DNA of 64,000 nucleotides. It comes from Heliocidaris tuberculata. Lineage: Eukaryota > Echinodermata > Echinoidea > Camarodonta > Echinometridae. The stretch spans positions 9,385,033 through 9,449,032 of the forward strand of contig CM046847.1 in the NCBI GenBank assembly GCA_025618425.1, in the 5' to 3' direction. Position 1 is the stretch's first letter. Each line of letters begins with the position of its first letter. Below the pieces are notes generated by a model that saw only the letters and a list, made by a program, of their open reading frames with translations, made no database searches and had not been told where the DNA came from. The translations under genes were made by a program, and so were the position numbers. Shown in pieces: positions 13,601 through 22,797 of the stretch.

Positions 13601-16600
13601 TCATGGTTCCATCTTCATAGTTTCCAATTTGTTTTGTACACAAATACACAATAGGCCTGTCTATATTTTGGGAACCAACAAGCATCAAAGAAATAGTCAC
13701 ATGACCTTTTTAAGTATGGGACTATGCTAACTTTCCAAAACATGAAATGTTTACATTGTACATGTATGTCAAATAAGTGTTTGGAGCTACAGAAAACTAC
13801 AAAAATGTTGTCTTGCATTTACAGTGTGAACACTATACCCACTTTAAGACAATTCGATCATTAAATTGGCAATACTTACTTGACCACTCCATCAATATCC
13901 ATGCTAGCTACAGATGTTGAAGATGGTGAGAATCTACTGTATGTGATAGAGGAATGGTGCTCTGTGTATTCATCTTGACTCAAGATCAGGAATGTTCCCA
14001 GGCTTTCCTCTTCTCCTAGAATGGAAGGAATTTGAAAGTGAAATAAATATGATACTTTACTGTGTGATGATTGCACAGCAACTTGTTCAAGCAATAATTA
14101 CTTGAAGTCATACTGTACCATTAACCTAATCTTAACCTCAACACTGGACCCAATACATAGCCCTTACCTTAACCCTAGGTGTAAACTTAAAAGTAGTCAG
14201 TCGTCAGTTTCCATGTCTATTGCATCGTATTCTGTCACACAGATTTCAGAATTTTCAGAAATTGACCTCTCTTTGACTTTTGACCTACGTACTCCAAAAT
14301 CTAATCAGATCATCTTCCTATGATGATACATACTAGCACCAAGTTTGAAGTTCACACTCATGTAGTTCTTGAGTTATCGCGAGAACGAGAAAGCGGTACA
14401 GACGGATGGACGGACGACCCGAAACAATGCCTCTGGCACCACCTTCGGTGGGCGGAGGCATAAAAAGTAAAGTATTGGCATATACCACATATAGATATGT
14501 TGATTGTTATAAGTATTCCTAGTATGTCACAAGAAAACACTATTCCCCAGCAAAATAGAAATTATGCCCATGGCTTGCAAATCCAAGGATACAAGGATAA
14601 GACAATAGAAATATGCAGTTACCTATATGGATAATGATATAATTATGTTACAACAAACTACCATTACTAAAAATAAATTCCACGCTTATAGTTTACCTGG
14701 ATAGAATGTGGAGCTTGGTGCTGGTTTCTTAGAGACGTTAGGAAGGTGAGATGTATGTGAGGGAGAACTCTGGCTTGCTTCAGATTTCATGGAGAGAATG
14801 CTTGATAGTTCAGTCTCCTTGATACCACTGCAAGATAACATGACAGCTTCATAAGCACAATATTCAATTAACATGGCTCAGTTGGTAAAGCGTCTGCCTG
14901 TCTAACCAAAGATCGTGGGTTCCAATTCACCCCAGGCAGATGACCCAAGCCTGTGTTGTGTGTTAAAGTGCCCCTCCCCTGCTTCATAGACACAGGCTAT
15001 GTTACAGTGGAAAACACTCCATCCATCGGATAGGACGTTAAATAGAGGCCCTGTGTAAAGGAGAGTCACCTCCTTTCCACGTTAAGAAGCCACTGCAACA
15101 CTTGATGAAGAGTAGGGGGAAACCCAAGTCTAGTAGTAGTACGTCTGCACTTCCCAATCAGTTATATCGGGAGGAGAGACCCGAGGGTTACAGTGATTCA
15201 GTTCGCTTTTCCCCTCCCAGGCACAGGTGACACCAGATACTTGATAATAATAATAATAATAATTCTGTAAGAAATGTGCAAACAATACTGATCTTTCTTA
15301 AACTCCGCTTGAGTGTTGGGGTGTCAGAGCAACAACAAAAAAATCACCCTAAAATGTCTCATACTGCATAGAAATACTTTTACAATACAAAAAAGGCTGT
15401 TTCAGACCTTTTCCCCAGATCCGCTTATGGGTTTGTACCCATCTCTCTACTTATCACTGACCCCCTACACCAATTTGCCTCTTGAGGACATTCAAAAGAC
15501 CACACCTACCCTGCTGATGAAGATGCCTTTTCTGCAGCCTTTTGAGTCTTGGAAAGCAATTCCTGCCTCTGCTTGTCGTAAGCTTGCTGCTGCTGGAATC
15601 GCATCTAGAGTATGAAAGGAATGAATTTCAGGAAAGATTACTTACTATTAGTGGATGTGTCTTCAAGAGGTATGGTTCGATATCTAAAGTGAGAACGTAC
15701 ACGGCGAACTGTGTAGAAATCTCTCAACGGTGCCAGACACACAAATTAAAATTATCGATCAAAGCTGTTAACGCTTATTGTGTTACGAGAAAACTTTGTA
15801 GTTTTTGTTCATTTTTCATGTCTGATTCGAAAATGCACATAAACTAAAATGGCATTCATCATCTACAAATGTCATTGCAGAGAAGTGTCTTTCTTGCTAT
15901 CTATGACCTATTTGAATTGGCTTGCTTTCAAGTTATACACTTTTGATGCAATTTTCCACAATCTCTGGAGAGAAAAAAAAATCATTTGAAAGAACAACTT
16001 TTTTCTCCTGTAGGCATGTCATGTTAATGGCTGCCGACAGAGTTCAAAAAATAAAAGAAGTACACCACAAAATACATGAGGTTTATGAAATGTGGTATGA
16101 AATAATAATGAAATAATCAATCCTAGTATTTATTACCTGACTTTGTGAGGGGGTCTGAGCAGGCTGGTGAGTAGGGGAGCTTGATGCAAAGTCCACCTTT
16201 TTGTTACCCCCACCAACAACACTACCACCACTACCACTGACACTGCTACCACCTCCCCCTCCGGCCTCCTTAGTCTTAGATCCTTGCTGGGACTGGTCCT
16301 GGCTCTTCTTTGGGCCCAAGAGGGAGGAGAGGGCACCCCTCACACCCTGAGGCACCGACTTGGATCCCAGGGTGGCAGGGGAGGACGACGATGATGACAG
16401 GAGCCTTCGCCCAATATTAGGGGATGGAGATTTCTTGGAGGTGCCTTTCAGAGAACTTCGAAGCTGGGACCCTTGGGATTCCCTTAAGATAGATAGAAGA
16501 AAGGAACCTGCATTAAATACTAACATGGAGCATATCTGCGAACATGCACTTTATCCAAGTGATGCCCATCAATGTCACTATCTTTATTCAGTTTTGCACA

Positions 16601-19600
16601 ACAGACTTTGTCATTTCATTGCAAATTTAACCAAAAGCCACTCAAAGGGCACCGCTGTAATAGTGTAATCTAAATTTACTCAGAAGCAGTAGTTCTGTCT
16701 TTGCTCTTACATGTACAGATGTTTCGGCATAATTTCAAAAAATTTTCATTATAGAAAATGCTTCGAAGTATCAATTACTGTAAATGCAGAAATATTCGCG
16801 GAACATTCATTTTCACGGATTTAGCGCTATTTTCAGCAAGCGTGAATTCTAGAACTTGCAAAAATATTAGCCTGATTTCCTATGCAGGTTGAATTGCGCG
16901 CTTCAGCACATTAATATGTGTGTGTGTCTAATTAATTTTTGAGGGCATGTGTGTAGTCGCACATGCCGTAAGCATTTGAATGGACTGCGTGTGTGTAAAT
17001 TAATAAATGGAGTGGGTGTACATACGAGCGTGTAATTGTGCAGCGCCAATTTAAGAACCTGCGAATATGTTTTGGGGGTCGCTCAGCGCGAAAATAACAG
17101 TGTTTACAGTAGCAAATTTGTAACAAAAGGTCAGTTCTAAATAGTTCCTGATAAAAGCTGACATTTTCAAACATCTTTCAGGAGCATTTCAAGGGTCAAA
17201 GAATTTGCAGAGTACTATTAAGGGGAAAATATAAGAATATATACAACATGCAAATATGAAAAAGAGACCTTGCACTGTCAAGCCTCAGACAGATCATCTC
17301 ATGAAAGTATGCAGACCTCAGTACATACATGTACATGTACAATAATCATGAGATATTAGTTAGGAAAAAACACTTGCCACACACAGATCAACAACATCAC
17401 TTACACTTACAGGATCTACAACATTACTGATATGTAAAAATATCTCCTCTGACTTACCCTGTTCCAGAGTTACTGGAATGATCGGAAACATCTGGAGAAA
17501 GGCTGGACTCTGATTTCTCATTCAATGAAAGCTGTTTCACCTGAATTGGAATAAACATTCAACTGTCATATAGCTAAGTCTGTTTAATAGATCTCACAAA
17601 CCATTTGGAAAAAAGCAACTTCTGTTTTAAAGGTAAAGATATGAGCAACAACAGAGAAAACAATTAAACCAAAGAGGAAAAGAATACTGATTCAGAATGC
17701 ACTTGAAGGGCAATAAGATTATACATCTCTCATCAAAAGATAATTAGTATACGGACCTGTTCTTGCAGTCTTCCCATCTGGTCCTCGTACTTGGCCACCT
17801 GGTCTGTCAGCTTGATCACTTGTTCTTGCAACTTGGCATTCTCCTCCTGAAGTTCAACAATCTTCTGGTGCTCAGCATCAAAGTTCAGAAGAATAGGCAA
17901 GGGTGCATGGTAGTCAAGGACTTACAAGGTCATAAAAGGTCATAAAAGGTCATACAAGTTTATATAGGGTCATATCTTAAGCTAATTTATGGTCAATTAC
18001 AAACTCATTTTTATGGGCACAATAATGAATGAAATAGATGGGGCTTTGTAGAACACTCTGTAGGTTGAGATTAAGTGTCATAACAATTACCTACGCCCGT
18101 CTCTCCTAGAGAGAGCATGCAATATATGGAGATGTATTTTCACTACCCTTTCATATACAATAGTTATGGGCAGGTCTAGCTAAAAAGGCTGAAAGATTGC
18201 CTCGATCCTCCTGAAATTTACACAGCCGCTATCTATCCAAATCTCAAAAAAAAACATGTGGACAGCATCGGGCAAGGGAGAATTCATCCTCAGCTTTTCT
18301 CCTTCTCAAGTACCTGATGCTTGGAATATTCACTACACATGTCACATACTGGCAAGAAATCTACTATCATTGATCACCAAAAATTTCTTAAAAGAATCCC
18401 ACAAAATGACTTAAAATCCTGAGAGGTTACAATATATGGACTTATTAGCCAAGAAAGTAAAGGCCAGTTTGGGATTTAAGGAATTAAAAGGAATACTAAC
18501 AAATATTCCATGGGTCATATGTACATGTATATGAATGCATTTGATTTCTCATCTTCCAAAGGATATGCATAGATTGAAAGATGATGCTGAGGAAGTTATG
18601 TAGCGATATCTTGAGAGTCTCCTCCCACTGCTTACTGAAGTAGAGGGAAAACAAGGGGCTCTGCTCTGGGTTCCTCAAGTATGGTAAGACTACAAGATAT
18701 AAACAAATATCAAAAGATCACCGACTGTTAAAGATAAAGTTGAGTTCTGGTCATATGATTACATTGTGAAAGAAACTGTCTGGAAGCAATTGGGAAAGGC
18801 TTATCATGTATAAATAAGGGTTTGGTGTATACTGTGAGGTTTTGGATTCATCAAGATGATAAGAAATCAACCCAAACTCGCTCAAAAGCACATGCACAAC
18901 CAGTGTAAAAATTAAAATTTCTTTCACGAGGGCTATTTAGAAGTCCACCTATTGTGTTTAGAGATTTTAATGCACTATGACCCATGGGCAGAAATATTAT
19001 TTAACGGTGGCTCTTTTTCCATTTATGGTGGCTTTTTCAAGAGTTTCGGGGGCTAATCGCCCTTAGCCCCCGCTTATTTTTTTCACTGTGCACAACACAC
19101 AGAAATGCGTATATGGGACTGCAAACAGATGTGGCATGAATTTTTGGTCATATTTCAAATATAAGGGTATTTGAAGAGAAATCCTTTTCAGGGAACAGAA
19201 CTACTATGATGTTCTTCCAAACTGACAAAAAGTCTGACATACAGTAAAAAGGATCAGAAAGCTCACAAATTATCTTTCACCTTTCCCAGAACTCAACCTT
19301 CCCTTTAGGTATTGCTAATCAATTCAGCATAAAACTACAGACAAATCACAATCAAGCAAAAATTTTATTCATATTAATTCTATTGTCTACATGTACTATT
19401 AATTGATAAATATCATGTACATAGTGCACTTTGAACAACCTTGATATTTTCTTGACTATTGACCTTCATCAATTATATTAACTCAGAGGGAATATGATCA
19501 CTACAAAGAATGAGGTACTACTATACAAATAGCACTGTCCTATATCAATTTATTGTAAAATGCATAGGTTTATAATATAGATGAATATTGCAATAATCAA

Positions 19601-22165
19601 CTGTCAGCTGACATGCAATTTCCCGCCAAGATACTCTCTCCAATATTACATATTTCTTACACTTTCAATATATCATACGTGATGAGTAAAATTAAAATGA
19701 GAAAAAAAAGTAAACAAATTTGAATCATCAATTTCAATGTAATCAAAGAATTTTACTATGTCACAGCAGGAATTTTCTTGGCTAGGAGTATGGTGTTCCA
19801 TTTTACCTGATATGCAGTATTGATTGTTGGTTATAAAAGATTTGATTGTTTAAAAAAAAAAGAGTATGACAGCAGAACTGTGGTGTTAAGAATGAAAGTC
19901 AATTAACAAAAGTATTAGGGTACAAAGTAATACTATCTATATTAATTTTATATATTTAATAAAATACTAATTTGAAAGAAGAGAAACCTTACCAAACCAT
20001 TCTTTCCATTCCACTTGGCTCTGTATTTCAGGAATCAACTTCTCAAAGAATTCTGTCACTTTATCTGTTCTGTTTGACTGGATTGCATTCACTACATAAA
20101 GCCTGTATTCAAAGAAATATGTTTTAATGCATACAGTTTTAAGATAATAATAATAATAATATTCTGGATTTATTTAGCGCCTAATACATCTATGATGTCT
20201 CTGAGCGTTTTACAGACATATTATTACCCCGCGCCCGGTCATCGGAATCATGGCTTGCCCGCACACAATGTATGCACCTTCTTCACTCCCTGAGGAGCAT
20301 TCAAGCCAGGTGCCTTTCTACAGACGCTCACAATGCTGATCAAATGACAATAACTTTCGCATCCTACCGGGTACCCATTGAACACCTGGGTGGAGAGGAG
20401 CAATGTAGATAAAATGTCTTGCTCAAGGACATAAGTACCATGCCGGGGATTGAATCCAGGACATTCGCATCTCCAGTCAAGTGTACTTCAAACCACTTAA
20501 CTATGACTATGACATCCATGAAGTATGCCATTTCACAATACATACAGTAGTTTGGGTTATGTGATATAAATGCCTCTTTCTTTGAGATATTGTTGAGCTT
20601 TTTCCTCTCAGTAGCTTTTCATCTAATTGATTGTTTAGTGCAAAAGTTACTTTTTGTTCAAAGGTGCAATTTTCCCCCTTGATTTGCTGTTGTAAAAGTG
20701 AAATATCACTACACATGTTGATTTTTCTATATTGTCTTTACTAGAGTTCTTTTGGGCTTTTCAAAGTTAAAATCACTTGCCCTTCCACTATTTTTTTTTT
20801 TTTTATATATAGTGGTTACACAAAGTCTATAAAATACATGTATTTTGCTTAACCAACTGCTTTGTAATCAAATTTGCAATATTTTAGTTACACAATTTAT
20901 AAACACAATAATTTGATAACTTCAAGTCCAAGATCATTCAGCAGGATTCTAAAAATACTGAGAACATCACAAAATTTTCTTAAATAAAAAAAAAACTAAA
21001 AAAAAAAAACTCATTCAAATGATAGTTTTGAGTTAAGTTTCAAAATGTAATTGTAATTATCTGAAAGCATAAAAGAGGTAATGCCGATGCCTTGCCTGAG
21101 AACACTGATTCGTAATTTGTTGACATTGTGGGCGTGGGTGAACTCCAGGTGAGAAAAGATCCTCCTTTCAAGGTGCTCCCAGTAGCTCTTTAGACCAAGG
21201 AAGTCAAAGGTTGAGATAAACCCTAAAAGCTGCTCCACGATCTTGTCTGCCTGAACTCACAAAAATACATCAAAATACACATTAACCCCTACCATACTGT
21301 GGGCAGCAAATCCCCCCCCCCCCCCTCCCCATTTGATTGTTGAACATTTGGTTTAGGCTGATCAGAATGGTTTGAAAATTCTTCCTCATACGGAAACCTG
21401 TGCCTTCAATATGTTTATTCTTCTTCTGAAGCACTTCTGAAGGGTGAAATCAAAGGGACAATAATAATAATCTTGCAGAAATTTACTTCATATCATATCT
21501 AGCACCATCTTTTCCTCATTTCGTAGCCGGGACTTCAACTCTTGAAACATAGTCACCACACAGTGCCGAGTTAGCCCGACCCGACCTATCATATCTTCAA
21601 AGGAATTATTTAATACCTAGGGATACCTAGGGAAGATACTGAATGCAGGCACTAGGCCTCTGTATTCAGTTCCAAGTTCTTCCTTTTTAAGATGGCTGGC
21701 CTGGATCATCATGATCATTTCCTGGTGCAGGCCACTCATAGATCTTGATCTTGATCTTGATCTTGTGGAAGATTATACTTCATGTACTTTAGGATAAATA
21801 ATTAGTCAATAATTAACAGACTACACTGTAGACAGTTAAATATGGCTCTCAGTGTCAAGCTGATATACCGTAGCTAGTCCAAATAAGGTTGTCAATAAAT
21901 TATCAAACACATGCACCAGACAGTTACTTCAAATCACAGTGTCACTGTCGTGTCTGATTAATATGAGTCTAAAAATGAAGATTACAAAATCACAGTCACA
22001 CAAGTCACAAACATACCCCCAAAAACAAAAAAAAAAACTCACCCGAAATCCTTTGTCTTTGTCATTCTTCAATTCTGCATCAAAACTCTTCAGTGAATTA
22101 GTGAGGCCGCGGTACAGTAGATAATCTCTGATGAGTTCGTCCATTCGTTGAACTGATTCCGACAT
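6282..22165 (-). CDS. WDR91: WD repeat-containing protein 91 (WDR91), 17 coding exons
   Basis: Coding exons, 5' to 3' on the minus strand: 22165–22043, 21250–21096, 20102–19993, 18689–18567, 17902–17757, 17540–17458, 16482–16137, 15604–15510, 14827–14697, 14015–13880, 13299–13203, 12710–12616, 10592–10436, 8780–8672, 8055–7943, 7338–7141, 6437–6282 (TAA). They join in frame to 790 residues; human WDR91 is about 747. Residues 1–41 begin [20 protein letters not shown], a LisH-like start. A coiled coil lies near 172–232 and a Ser/Gly/Lys-rich linker near 233–437. WD40 blades fill about 450–790, with recognisable blocks such as [32 protein letters not shown] and [11 protein letters not shown]. 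In the family, WDR91 binds Rab7 and, with WDR81, restrains PI3-kinase activity to drive early-to-late endosome conversion. All introns are GT–AG except intron 2 (GC–AG) and intron 4 (AT–AC). It is divergently transcribed from DCLRE1A. Confidence 0.97.
6556..6598. repeat. (AT)n microsatellite
   Basis: About 20 uninterrupted AT dinucleotides in the last intron of WDR91, 120 bases past the acceptor of the final exon when read on the plus strand. Confidence 0.95.
6680..7093. repeat. Imperfect (ATC)n/(ACC)n triplet repeat in the last WDR91 intron
   Basis: About 400 bases of interspersed CAT, ATC, CAC and ACC triplets, giving GAT/GGT-rich sequence on the WDR91 sense strand. It produces long low-complexity open frames on both strands (poly-Asp or poly-Ile/Thr), which are composition artefacts. 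The tract ends 48 bases from the donor of the penultimate exon at 7141. Confidence 0.9.
8409..8449. repeat. (GTTT)n microsatellite with adjoining T and G runs
   Basis: About ten GTTT units followed by a T run and a run of eight G. Nearby 8173–8202 is an A homopolymer of about 30 bases. Both lie in the WDR91 intron between exons 8672 and 8055. Confidence 0.9.
8826..9080. repeat. Dispersed repeat, partner of 44768–45030
   Basis: The segment shares landmarks in the same order with 44768–45030: AAAGCTCAT, a CGGTAGCAAAAA block, GTGTAAATATCTGT and a GCTTCGCA block near the end. The two copies are visibly diverged. No coding sequence. This copy lies in a WDR91 intron. Confidence 0.6.
9343..9790. 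mobile_element. MITE with GGGCCGGTATTCAATT-type terminal inverted repeats
   Basis: Left end GGGCCCGTATTCAATTCAA, right end TTAATTGAATACCGGCCC. About 450 bp, non-coding, with internal ACTTAAG/ACTTAG repeats. It lies in the long WDR91 intron between exons 10436 and 8780. Confidence 0.7.
10606..10636. repeat. (GA)n microsatellite
   Basis: About 14 GA units starting 14 bases from the 5' edge of WDR91 exon 10592–10436, so on the sense strand the tract is a CT-rich run just upstream of the acceptor. It lies between the exon and its decayed duplicate. Confidence 0.9.
10721..10852 (-). pseudogene. Decayed duplicate of WDR91 exon 13
   Basis: This stretch closely matches most of exon 13 (10592–10436) in the same orientation, about 130 bases upstream on the sense strand. 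Shared blocks include CCAGTCTRCTACCTGACT, CTAGGGTTGC and ACAAGCC. The copy keeps an AG at the acceptor position. Read in the exon 13 frame it begins like the exon (…VSIA-NPSGT-VC) but then hits an in-frame TAA after the conserved Cys codon. It also lacks the 3' part and donor of the exon. It appears to be a dead tandem exon duplicate, not part of the mRNA. Confidence 0.8.
10888..11476. mobile_element. Foldback element with ~180-bp inverted arms (copy 3)
   Basis: The ends are GAATGAAACCCTGGGG and CCCCAGGGTTTCATTC. The arms also pair across GTTACGAAATGAGAAAG / CTTTCTCATTTCGTAAC and AAAGTTTGAAAAGTCTCAAT with its complement. The interior is non-coding. It is closely similar to the element at 39328–39919. 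It lies in the WDR91 intron upstream of exon 13. Confidence 0.85.
12755..12950. repeat. Interspersed repeat with internal GGTCTTTAT units
   Basis: AAACCTGTCTATAAAGACCA at the left and TGGTCTTTATAGACAGGTGG toward the right form inverted copies, with further GGTCTTTAT units between. The related block TGGTCTTTATAGACCGG occurs at about 59493. Non-coding, in the WDR91 intron before exon 12710. Confidence 0.6.
14340..14470. repeat. Dispersed repeat fragment ending GGTGGGCGGAGGCATAA
   Basis: A GC-richer block (GACGGATGGACGGACGACCC, then CACCACCTTCGGTGGGCGG with a short hairpin) interrupts AT-rich intron sequence. It has the look of the 3' end of an interspersed element. Classification is by composition and general recall only. 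Confidence 0.4.
14873..15263 (+). mobile_element. tRNA-derived SINE with (AAT)n tail
   Basis: A tRNA-like head begins at 14873 with a box-A-like TGGCTCAGTTGGTAAAGCG. A box-B-like GGGTTCCAATTC follows at about 14917. About 300 bases of tRNA-unrelated body follow, and it ends in ATAATAATAATAATAAT. The head cannot fold into an intact tRNA, so it is a SINE and not a tRNA gene. It lies within the WDR91 intron between exons 15510 and 14827. Confidence 0.75.
16776..17111. mobile_element. MITE with TACTGTAAA terminal inverted repeats
   Basis: Left end TACTGTAAATGC, right end TGTTTACAGTA. Both subterminal regions carry ATATTCGCG / GCGAATAT and CGCGAAAAT-type motifs. About 336 bp, non-coding, in the WDR91 intron between exons 17458 and 16482. 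Related TACTGTA-ended units are at 39176–39952 and 49275–49550. Confidence 0.65.
17903..18566 (-). other. WDR91: U12-type AT–AC intron of WDR91 (intron 4)
   Basis: The 5' splice site reads ATATCCTTT, a perfect match to the minor-spliceosome AT–AC donor consensus. At the 3' end GTCCTTGAC matches the U12 branch-site consensus TTCCTTRAY, with the branch A at 17914 lying 11 bases before the terminal AC (17904–17903). Joining at these sites gives [12 protein letters not shown], which follows the vertebrate WDR91 sequence through the junction. No GT donor exists at this position and no usable AG precedes the next exon. Confidence 0.93.
18728..19308 (+). mobile_element. TTGAGTTCTGG-ended MITE, copy B, with internal insertion
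   Basis: Ends are AAAGTTGAGTTCTGGTCAT and CCCAGAACTCAACC. It is about 190 bases longer than the sister copies. The extra sequence, about 18905–19090, interrupts the segment that elsewhere runs from CACATGCAC directly into CACACAGAAATG, and it ends in a TTTTTTTCACTGTG stretch. It lies in the WDR91 intron between exons 19993 and 18689. Confidence 0.75.
20103..21095 (-). other. WDR91: GC–AG intron of WDR91 (intron 2)
   Basis: The donor reads CTCAG|GCAAGG, the strong-consensus form seen at GC–AG introns, and the acceptor is TGAATACAG|GC. Only this join keeps the frame and restores the conserved Ser-Val-Leu-Arg-Leu-Tyr-Val-Val stretch. No GT donor near 21096 gives the same product. Confidence 0.88.
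20139..20520 (-). mobile_element. tRNA-derived SINE, minus strand, with (ATT)n tail
   Basis: On the minus strand a tRNA-like head lies near 20515, with a box-B-like GGATTCAATCC at about 20451. The body continues to about 20160 and ends in a triplet tail that reads ATAATAATAATAAT on the plus strand at 20145–20160. It lies in the GC–AG intron of WDR91. Confidence 0.65.
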
Positions 22166-22797
22166 ATTCTCACTGAGCAGATATTCTCATTCACTGATTA
22201 CTTATACAAATCTAAGTTAGAGATCTATCGCACCTAGCCTGTAAACAAACTTAAAAATTACTTAGCTCAACGATCTACAAGTACAACAGCGTACAGCAGC
22301 CAAACATTATTAATTAACACAACATAAACAATGAAACAGCTGAGCTAGCTATGAGCTAGCTTGATTAAGGTCTCGCGATCTCTCCAGCTCCTCCTCTCGA
22401 TCTCGGCCTCCTGATATGATATCCTCGACTCCTACATTGGCGCTCCTCGATCACAATTTTATATTATGGTAATGCACTGTCATTTGACGCCTTTGACAGT
22501 TATCATTGTTTAATAGTTGATTATCTGTTATGTAATAAAAATATATAAATAAAATGATACTTTGAACTGGGATCTTATAATAATACGTGCTTCTCTTTTT
22601 CTCTAAACTGGAATAAGTATGATAACTAATTTCACCTTCAGTCAATTTTAATGAACGAGGATCCTCTGTAATACTAATAATGTGTACAAAAAATTTCAAC
22701 ATGATCATCGCATATGAGACTGAGACGAGAGTTGTGCATGTGTACGGCGTTCAGTGATTTTTATTTTTAAAATAGTTTATATGTGACCTGTTTCGGG
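22166..22797. promoter_or_regulatory. Head-to-head spacer, likely bidirectional promoter of WDR91 and DCLRE1A
   Basis: The two initiator ATGs face away from each other across 632 bp, so both 5' UTRs and both promoters must lie here unless upstream non-coding exons exist. A TCTCGCGA element occurs at about 22371, close to the TCTCGCGAGA motif of CpG-type housekeeping promoters. An inverted CCAAT (ATTGG) is at about 22436. The block 22365–22450 is C/T-rich. No convincing TATA box was seen for either gene. Confidence 0.6.

Noticed and set aside
14873..14945. tRNA gene
   Set aside because: Box A and B resemble a tRNA but no complete cloverleaf is possible, and the tRNA-unrelated body and (AAT)n tail show a SINE. 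The same reasoning applies at 28476 and 20515 on the minus strand.
16360..16668. Plus-strand 102-codon open frame
   Set aside because: Antisense shadow of WDR91 exon 7 with no homology of its own.
18496..18566. Extension of WDR91 exon 4 through LWKMRNQM
   Set aside because: This is read-through into the AT–AC intron; the conserved protein continues in the exon at 17902.
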